64,000 bases of DNA from Dugong dugon (Eukaryota; Chordata; Mammalia; Sirenia; Dugongidae): assembly GCA_030035585.1 (NCBI GenBank), contig CM057460.1:131052714-131116713 (forward strand), given 5' to 3'. Of the stretch, positions 55,780 through 64,000 are shown piece by piece; position 1 is the first letter of the stretch; every line of letters starts with the position of its first letter. The position numbers and the translations under genes are program-made. Under the pieces are notes generated by a model. That model made no database searches. It was given only the letters and a program-made list of their open reading frames with translations, and had not been told where the DNA came from.

Positions 55780-56010
55780 TTTGCTATTTCTGGACTATAT
55801 CCCTCAGCATAGAATTTAGAGAATATTTACAAAAATCCAACTGGAATTTTCATTGGAATGTCATTGAATTTATGCCTTAATTTGGAGTTAATTGACATCT
55901 TCAAAAGAACGTGGAATGTCTCTCCCTCTATTCCAATCATCTTCTGTACCTTTATTAGAGAATATTTTTTAATATATTACCATTTCTATATATGGGAGTT
56001 TGATCATTCA

Positions 56011-56835
56011 GTGAGGGTAATGAGTTCTATTCCAATGACTAATGTAAATTTTATTCTTTTTTGTCAGTAGCCTTCATGTAAAAATTGCTTCCAATGTCTG
56101 AATTTTTCTAGATCATGTGTTCAACCTTCGCTTTAATCAATCCACAGAAGTTTAGGAGTTTAAATTAATTAAGATGGACTGTAAAATCCTTGGTTATACT
56201 ACAATTCCCATGTTATTATTTAGCATAAGTAGAAGACACTGAATCATTCTTGACATCTTAGAATAGAATTAACTTTTTAAGCTCAATTTCATTGACATGA
56301 ATACAAATAAATTTGAATAATTATTTTTATAAAGTTAGGTAAATATATTTCAGTATATGATGGGACTTCTAAATATTTTTGGAATAAATATATTATTCTC
56401 TGATTTATACCAAATTTTACTACTTAAAACTTTATCTTTGAGACAGATTTTCTTTAAGCAATTAACAGCTTCACTTATATCATGACATTTAAAAATTGTT
56501 AGCTATTTAAGAGTAGAAACTTAAATAAACAGGTATTTTTCTCATTTTATGGCCTTACTCTCCTTTAGAAATTAATAGTCATGGGAAAGATAAGACACTG
56601 ATATCATCTTGAGAATCAACCTATTTGAAAAGCTGATTTATGTTGCTATTACACATTTTGTATAAGAAATAGTTTCAGGCTTTATCAAATGTCAAAACAG
56701 GGAGATGCTGGTCTTTAATCACCTACCACATATATAGGCTGCCATAGCAGCAAGAAATGAACTGTCTTCAGTTAGTTTGATAGACCAGTGTTTTCTTAAA
56801 ATACACTTTAAAATATGAACTATATAGACTTCTGG
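56011..56835. other. unique AT-rich sequence before L1 copy B
   Basis: No gene or repeat recognised. The last bases (GAACTATATAGACTTCTGG) are the expected left target site of copy B; its partner lies outside the window. Confidence 0.5.
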
Positions 56836-58771
56836 CAAAATGGCGCTCTAGGCAGAAGCACCACGCCGTCCCTCCACAGCAAAGATCCGAAAAAGTAAGC
56901 CGAACAGAGAAAACAACAATCCTGAAACCCTAAAACATCAAATGAGTAGAGAAAGAACTCAGCCAAGCACCAAATGGAGTGAGAAAACTTACAGAGAACA
57001 GAGAGCGAGGAGAGATTCATGCAGAGGTCCCCTATCAGCTAACACAGTAGAGAACCGCCATCTTGGACTGTATCAGAGACCAGCAAACTGGGGGTACGAG
57101 AAAGCAGCTTCACGGAGCTTCCAGCAGGAGAAAAAACAACCAGTAATTTGTGATATATGCTTTCCCACCCCCCACCCTTCTTCACCCCCACTCGGCCTCC
57201 TCTGCTTCCCGCGGCCACAATCTCTTGTCCGGGAAATACTGGCTGCTTGGATTCCACACACCTGGACGGGCCAGATCTCTGAGTACCATTTGTTGGCTGC
57301 TAGTGTTGCTTTTTTCCACTTCTTTTGATTTCTTCCTTATCTCTCACCACCTCCCCCTCCTTTCGCTCAAATACCTGGCTCCATGTGTCATCTTTGCTTC
57401 TTCCTGAGGGGCTGCAGAGCTCCGGTAATTTGTGATATATGCTTTCCCACTCCCTAAACTTCTCCACCCACAATTGGCCCCCTCTGCTTCCCGCGGACAC
57501 AGTCTCTTGTCTGAGAAACACCAGCTGCTTGGATTCCACCAGCCCGCACTAGCTGGTTATCTGAGTGCCATTTGTTGGCTGCTGGTGTTGCTTTTTCTTC
57601 TGCTTCTTTTGATTTCTTCCTTACCTCTCACCACCTCCCCTTCCTTTCGCTCGAATACATGGCTCCGTGCACAATCTTTGCTTCTTCCAGAGGGTCTGTG
57701 GAGCTCTGTTCAAGTGTGGAGCTGCTTCCCGGTCTGGGCTGCCGCACTGGTGGGATCCTGGGGCTTTTGTTCATTTGTTTCTTTTGAATTGTTTGTTTGT
57801 TTTCCTTTTTTTGAGTTGGGAGCCGTTTCTGGGCAAGTGGTGCTGTGTGGCAAGGAGACTACCCCTTGGCTTGCACAAACGTGCAGGGCGTTTCTTTTTT
57901 TGTTGTTTTTTTTCTTTTTTTTCTGTTTTTTGGGGGGCTTTTCTTGTTATTTTTTTTTTAATTTGTTTTGTATTCTTTTCTCTCTTTTTCCCTTTTCGTC
58001 TTTCTTCATTACTCAGTTTCTTGTCTCTCTATATCTTCCTTCTCTTTCTGTTCCCTGAATACCTGGCATTGTATACCTCTACGCCTTCTAGCCAAGCTGT
58101 ACTGCAACACCTGAGAGCGACTACCCCAGACCTCATATTGCAATGGTGGGATCCCTGGTTACTTTGCAGTTCTTTAACCTTTCAAATTTTTATTTATTCA
58201 TTCTTTTCTTCCTCTTCCCCTTTTTGTTTTTCTCCATTTCATAGTCTCTCATCTCTCCACTCCAATGGCAACCTCCCCTAGCATTCTCTTTTGTTTGTTT
58301 GTATGTTTTTGGCTCCTGTTCCTCTCTCCTCTGTCCCATATCCCTCTTAGCTCCACACATAACAATCTCCCTGCTACATCCTGCCTGCCTGCACCGTGCA
58401 CTTAACATCACAACAACAAGCAGCACAGGCATGGCCTACTGGAACCTTCCCTGCACTGATTACCGACCTACCCTGGTGGCTGTAGTAAGTGCCACAAACA
58501 ACCCATCCCAGTAACTCCTCTTCAGCTAGACCTGCCCTGCCATACCATATCTGAGTGACTGACCCTGCCAATTGGAGAAGGAGATGAAAAGTATTGTGCC
58601 CACAGACGAGCCAAACAACAAAGAACACACAGTCCGCCTGTTCAGACATAGTCAAATTTAAAAAAAAAAGGGATGAGACAAACAAATATACAATCAATAA
58701 AGGAGAAAAATAACTATGGAATGCCCCGAAGACAGCAGACAATATCTAAACATTTATAAAAACAGGACAGG
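56836..58771 (+). promoter_or_regulatory. L1 copy B 5' UTR / internal promoter region
   Basis: Starts CAAAATGGCGCTCTAGGCAG. The CGCC-containing first part matches copy A, which has GGGG in place of GCGC at one position. The pyrimidine-rich part (57895-58030) differs from copy A by several T-run indels. Sense frames 57432-58058 and 57667-58281 arise from the pyrimidine bias. Promoter activity is inferred from L1 biology. Confidence 0.7.
57145..57720 (+). repeat. two tandem 5' UTR monomers (period 282)
   Basis: AATTTGTGATATATGCTTTC begins at 57145 and again at 57427. The block order is the same as in copy A, with the same period, so the duplication is a family trait and not an accident of one copy. 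Confidence 0.85.
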
Positions 58772-59721
58772 ATGGCTCCAGTCGACATCCAAAATAAAAC
58801 AACAGATGACTTTCCAGTGAAACAAAATGCACTAGAACTACCTGATAGGGAATTCAAATCTCTAATACTCAAAATTCTCCAAGAGCTGAGGCAAAAAGTG
58901 GACAAGCATGAGGAAAAACTAGACAAATTCATGGAAAATACAGACAAAAAATTAGAAGAATTCAAGAAAATAAAGCAGGAACAAAATGCCAAAATAAAAT
59001 CACAACTAGAAATTATACAAAGACAACAATTAGAAATCCAAAAGATAAACAACAAGATTTCAGAAATGGACGATGTCATAGAAGGGCTGAGAAGCAGATT
59101 TGAAATGGTGGAAGACAGGATCAGTGGAAATGAAGACAAACGCTTGGATACAACTCTGAGGAAAACTCAGAAAAAAGAACAAAGAAAAATGAAGAGACCC
59201 TGAGAGTTATGTGGGATACAATCAAAAGCAAAAATCTTCGAGTGATTGGAATTCCAGAACAGGGGAGAAAACAGAAAACACAGAGAGGACCATTGAAGAA
59301 CCGCTGACAGAAAACTTTCCCAATATCATGAAAGATGAAAAGCTGGCCATCCAAGGAGCTCAATGAACCCCATATAGGATAGACCCCTAAAGAAATCACC
59401 AAGGCATATCATAATCACACTTGCCAAAACCAAAGACAAACAAAGAATCCTGAGAGCAGCTCGTGAAAAACAAGAAGTCACATACAGAAGAGAAACAATA
59501 AGACTAAGCTCAGATTATTCGGCAGAAACCATGCAGGCAAGAAGGCAATGGGGGGACGTATACATAAAATCTTGAAGGAAAAAAATTGCCAGCCAAGAAT
59601 AATATATCCTGCAAAACCCTCGTTCAAATTTGATAGTGAAATTAGGTCATTTCCAGATAAACAGAAACTAAGGGAATATGTAAAAGTCAAACGAAACTTA
59701 CAAGGGAGTTGTTCGATCTGA
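58772..59721 (+). pseudogene. L1 ORF1, broken
   Basis: The first 143 codons are open: N-terminal segment, then a Lys/Glu-rich coiled coil with LQELRQKVDKHEEK and NNKISEMDDVIEG. A TGA at 59201-59203 ends the frame at exactly the site where copy A also shifts frame. The RRM-like part (NLRVIGIPEQ) continues in another frame, and a G is missing relative to copy A in CAGGGGAG near 59262, with further shifts after it. The stop used by copy A (TGA) is CGA here, so the last frame would run to TGA at 59719-59721. Confidence 0.87.
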
Positions 59722-60197
59722 GGACAAACAACTTCAGCTCACAGGCAGAATCTAGGACGCAGGATCGTACCAACCAGATACCAATCTAGGAAATGACCTC
59801 TCGAGGACTATCCAAAACCAAAAGGGAATCAGGGAACAAAAACAACAGGGAATCAGAGCAGTTAATCAGTAAATGATAACAACATCAAAACAATAAAAGA
59901 GGGAATAAACGGCATAGGTATACAACCTTCTAATGGAGAGGAAGGCAAGGCAATACCAAGTAATGGTAGACTGCTTCAAACTTAGAAAGATAAGGGTAAA
60001 ATTAATGTTAACCACAAAGATAGCTAACAAACATACTCATAAAAAAAAAAAGAGGAAAAACATGAAGTCTCAGCAAAAATAAAACCTACAAAAACAAAAT
60101 AAATGAAAAAAAAATCCACAAACAAAGTAACTCAGCACAGGAGAGTAAGAAGAACAAAGAAAACGTAAGCACCACAAAAAAAAAAAAGCACTACAAA
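59722..60197 (+). other. L1 copy B inter-ORF spacer
   Basis: About 476 bases, A-rich, colinear with the spacer of copy A. It includes a short insertion with GGGAATCAGGGAACAAAAAC near 59824 that looks like a local duplication of GGGAATCAG. Confidence 0.75.
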
Positions 60198-63100
60198 ATG
60201 ACAGCAACAAACTCACATCTATCAATAATTACACTGAATGTTAATGGACTCAATGCACCCATAAAGAGATGGAGAGTGACAGAATGGATAAGAAAACAGG
60301 ATCCATCAACATGCTGTCTGCAAGAGACACACCTTAGAAACAAAGATGTGAATTTATTAAAAGTCAAAGGTGGGAAAAATATATCAAGCTAACAACTACC
60401 AAAAAAAGAGCAGGAGTGGCAATTCTAATCTCAGATAAAATAGACTTTAAAACAAAATCTACCATAAAAGACAAAGAAGGACAATACATAATGATTAAGG
60501 GGACGATCCATCATGAAGACATAACCATAATAAACATCTACACACCCAAAGACAGGGCTCCAAAATACATAAAACAAACTCTAACAACACTGAAAAGAAA
60601 ACTTGACAGTTCCACAATAATAGTAGGAGACTTCAATACACTACTCTCAGTAAAGGACAGAACAACTAAGAAGAAACTCAGCAAAGATACAGAAGACCTA
60701 AAGGGCACAATCAGCCAACTTGACCTCAATGATATATATAGAACACTCCACACAACAGTTGCAAAGTACACATTTCTTTTCCAATGCACATGGAACGTTC
60801 TCCAGAATAGACCACATCTTAGGCTACAGAGCAATCCACAACAAGATCCAAAACGTTCAGATAATTCAAAGTATCTTCTCTGACCACAATGCCATCAAGG
60901 TAGAAATTAACAATAGAAAAAGCAAGGAAAAAAATCAATTACATGGAAACTGAGTAATACCCTGCTTACACATCACTGGGTAATAGGAGAAATCAGAGAT
61001 GGAATCAAAAAATTCCTAGAATCCAATGAGAATGAAAACACATCATACCAAAACCTTTGGGACACAGCCAAGGCAGTCCTCAGAGGACAATATATAGCAA
61101 TAGATGCACATATCAAAAAAGAAGAAAGGGACAATATCAAAACATTAACTACAGAACTCAAACAAATAAAAAAAGAACAGCAAAAAAAGCCCACAACCAC
61201 AGGAAGAAAGGAAATAGTAAAGAACAGAGCAGAAATAAATAAAATAGAGAACAGAAAAACAATAGAAAGAATCAACAAAACCAAAAGTTGGTTCTTTGAA
61301 AGAATCAACAAAATCGACAAACCACTGGCCAGACTGAGAGAACAAAAACAGGAGAGGATGCAAATAACCCAAATAAGAAATGAAATGGGGGACATTACAA
61401 CAGACCCAACTGAGATAGAATGGATTATAACAGAATATTATGAAAAATTACACTCCAAAAAATTTGAAAACCTACAGGAAATGGACAAATTTCTAGAAAC
61501 ACACTACCTACCCAAACTACAACAAAGTGGTGTTGAAAATCTGAACAGACCCATAACAAGAGAAGAGATTGAAAAGGTAATAAAAAAACTCCCAACCAAA
61601 AAATGCCCTGACCCAGATGGCTTCGCTGGAGAATTCTACAAAACATTTACAGAAGAGCTTGTACCAGTACTACTCAAGCTATTTCAGAGCATAGAAGAGG
61701 AAGCAACATTTCCAAATTCATTCTATGAAGCTAGCATAACGCTGATACCAAAACCAGGCAAAGATGACACAAAAAAAGAAAATTACAGACCAATATCTCT
61801 CATGAATACAGATGCAAAAATCCTGAACAAAATTCTAGTCAATAGAATTCGGCATCATATCAAAAAAATAATACACCACGACCAAGTAGGATTCATACCA
61901 GGTATGCAAGCATGGTTCAACATTAGAAAATCAATCAACCTAATCCACCACATAAATAAAAGGAAAGAAGAGAATCACATGATCATCTCAATTGACACAG
62001 AAAAGGCATTTGACAAAGTCCAACACCCATTCCTCATAAAAACTCTCCATAAAATAGGTATTGAAGGGAAATTTCGCAACATAATAAAGGGCATCTATGC
62101 AAAACCAACGGCCAACATCATTCTTAATGGAGAGAGGCTGAAAACATTCAGCTTGAAAACAGGAACAAGACAAGGATGCCCTTTATCACCACTCCTATTC
62201 AACATTGTGCTGGAAGTTCTAGCTAGAGCAACAAGGCAAGAAAAAGAAATAAAGGGCATCCAAACTGGTAATGAAGAAGTTAAACTGTCCCTGTTTGCAG
62301 ATGATATGATACTATACACAGAAAACTCTAAAGACTCCACGAGAAATCTACTGGAACTAATAGAAAGATTCAGCAGAGTAGCAGGATACAACATAAACAT
62401 TCAAAAATCAGTTGGATTCCTATACACCAGTAAGGAGAACAATGAAAAGGAAATCAGGAAAACAATACCATTTTCAATAGCCCCTTAAAAGATAAAATAC
62501 TTAGGAATAAATCTGATCAGGGATGTAAAAGACCTATACAAAGAAAACTACAAAACACTACTGCATGAAACCCAAAGGGATCTACATAAATGGAAAAACA
62601 TAGCATGCTCATAGATAGGCAGACTCAACATTGTGAAAATGTCAATTCTACCCAAAGCAATTTACAAATATAATGCAATCCAGATCCAAATTCCAACGAC
62701 GTTCTTCAAAGAGATGGAGAAACTAATCATTAACTTTATATGGAAAGGGAAGAAGCCCCGAATAAGTAAAGCACCACTGAAGAAGAAGAATAAAGTTGGA
62801 GGACTCACACTACCTGACTTCAGAACCTACTATACAGCTACAGTAGTCAAAACAGCCTGGTACTGGTACAACGACAGATACATTGACCAATGGAACAGAA
62901 TGGAGAACCCAGATGTAAATCCATCCACCTACAGTCACCTGATCTTCGACAAGGGCCCAAAGTCCATCAAATGGGGAAAAGACAGTCTTTTTAACAAATG
63001 TTGCCGGCAAAACTGGATAGCCATCTGCAAAAAAATGAAACAGGACCCATACCTCACACCATATACAAAAACTACTTCAAAATGGATCAAAGACCTGAAT

Positions 63101-64000
63101 ATAAAGCCTAAAACCATAAAATTCATGAAAGAAAAAATAGGACCAACACTTCAGGCCTGAATACACGGCATTAACAGGACACAAACCATAACCATCAATG
63201 CACAAACCCCAATAGATAAGCTAGATAACTGGGATCTTCTAAAAATCAAACACCTATGCTCTTCAAAAGACTTCACCAAAAGAGTGAAAAGAGAACCTAC
63301 AGACTGGGAAAAAATTTTTGGACAGTACAAGTCAGACAAAGGTCTAATCTGCATAATCTACAAGAAAATCCAACACCTCTACAACAAAAAGACAAATAAT
63401 CCTATTAAAAAATGGGCAAAGGAAATGAACAGACACTTCACCAAAGAGGACATTCAAATGGCCAACAGACATATGAGGAAATGCTCACGATCAATAACCA
63501 TTAGAGAAATGCAAATTAAAACCACAATGAGATACCATCTCATCCTGGCATTACTGGCACAAATCAAAAACACTGGAAATAACAAATATTGGAGGGGCTG
63601 TGGGTAGATCGGAACACTTATGCACTGCTGGTGGGAATGCAAAATGATACAACCATTTTGGAAAATGATATGGCACTTCCTCAGAAAGCTAGGAATAGAC
63701 ATACCATTTGATCCAGTAATCCCACTCTTAGGAATATATCCTAGAGAAATAAGAGGCGTCACTTGAATAGACATATGCACACCTATGTTCATGGCAGCAT
63801 TGTTCACAATCGCAAAACAATGGAAACAACCTAGATGCCCATCAACAGATGAATGGATAAACAAACTATGGTACATACACACAATGGAGTACTATGCAAC
63901 GAGAAAGAACAACAAGGAATCTATGAAGCATCTCATAACATGGATGAAACTGGAGGACATTATGCTGAGTGAAATAAGTCAATCACAAAAGGACAAATAT
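60198..64000 (+). pseudogene. L1 ORF2 (endonuclease / reverse transcriptase), broken and partial
   Basis: The ATG at 60198 is followed by the endonuclease start (TLNVNGLNAP, CLQETHL). Frameshifts near 60375, 60775 and 60930 split the endonuclease (VGDFNT, FSDHNAIKVE). The frame 61358-62488 (376 codons) holds an intact RT core: [20 protein letters not shown], motif A with [18 protein letters not shown] and FADDMILY. It ends at a nonsense TAA near 62486, where copy A reads AAA. Downstream, a TAG near 62614, a TGA near 63158 and a stop inside the cysteine motif (first Cys also changed to Tyr) complete the damage. Truncated by the window end. Confidence 0.93.

Larger units (their letters stand above)
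54925..56010 (-). mobile_element. old antisense L1, ORF2 C-terminal part
   Basis: ATCCAGTTTACCCCTATGAC, TTTGTAGTATTTCTTAATGCC, then after the SINE ACTGGAATTTTCATTGGAATG, TCATTGAATTTATGCC and CTCCCTCTATTCCAATC match the reverse of the ORF2 3' half. No frame remains. It hosts the SINE and LTR insertions. Confidence 0.7.
56836..64000 (+). mobile_element. L1 retrotransposon, copy B (defective, cut by window end)
   Basis: Same family and same layout as copy A: 5' UTR with two 282-base monomers, ORF1, long spacer, ORF2. The window ends 22 bases before the position of the ORF2 stop of copy A, so the 3' UTR is not visible. The catalytic RT segment is intact, but stops and frameshifts break ORF1 and both ends of ORF2. 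The copy cannot make working proteins. Confidence 0.93.

Noticed and set aside
1-64000. CRISPR arrays, operons, ribosome binding sites and phage-like systems.
   Set aside because: The repeats are interspersed eukaryotic retrotransposons and microsatellites. No regularly spaced short repeats or bacterial gene organisation is present.

Overview
The window looks like ordinary nuclear DNA from an afrotherian mammal, most likely a paenungulate (elephant, sirenian or hyrax). The evidence is about twenty copies of a tRNA-derived SINE with the AfroSINE layout, several RTE (BovB-like) LINE copies that share the 3' tail of that SINE, and a young L1 family. Several of the SINEs lack a central block of about 45 bases. 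From memory, that deletion marks the subfamily shared by hyraxes, sirenians and elephants.

I found no host protein-coding gene, rRNA gene, tRNA gene or CRISPR array. Every long reading frame I could recognise belongs to a retrotransposon; the remaining ones are short and unsupported. An exon of an unrecognised gene cannot be excluded by eye.

Layout. 1-1046: old L1 pieces. 1064-9375: an 8.3-kb full-length but broken L1 (copy A) flanked by target-site duplications. 9.4-19.8 kb: scattered SINEs, an L1 3' end, a MaLR-type LTR, microsatellites and an old antisense L1. 19.8-30.2 kb: largely unique AT-rich sequence with one RTE fragment, one truncated solo LTR, MIRs and a few SINEs. 30.25-37.1 kb: one old L1 dismembered by SINEs (one inside another), a solo LTR and a nearly end-to-end RTE whose reverse-transcriptase core is deleted. 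37.1-42.1 kb: a repeat-poor stretch. 42.1-54.5 kb: SINEs, a second long RTE fragment, MIR and L2 remnants, and conserved-looking noncoding sequence. 54.9-56.0 kb: an old L1 containing a SINE that contains a solo LTR. 56,836 to the end: a second L1 of the same family as copy A (copy B), cut off by the window edge just before its ORF2 stop.

How the parts relate. The RTE LINE and the AfroSINE share their 3' ends, which fits RTE machinery mobilising the SINE. The L1 family has a 1.9-kb 5' UTR with two tandem monomers of 282 bases, ORF1, an unusually long A-rich inter-ORF spacer of about 480 bases, ORF2 and a 1.2-kb 3' UTR. Neither L1 copy can encode its proteins. I see no convincing new biological system. 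The most interesting points are the architecture of this L1 family (including an ORF1 frameshift shared by both copies), the datable nested insertions, and a few unique blocks that read like conserved noncoding elements.
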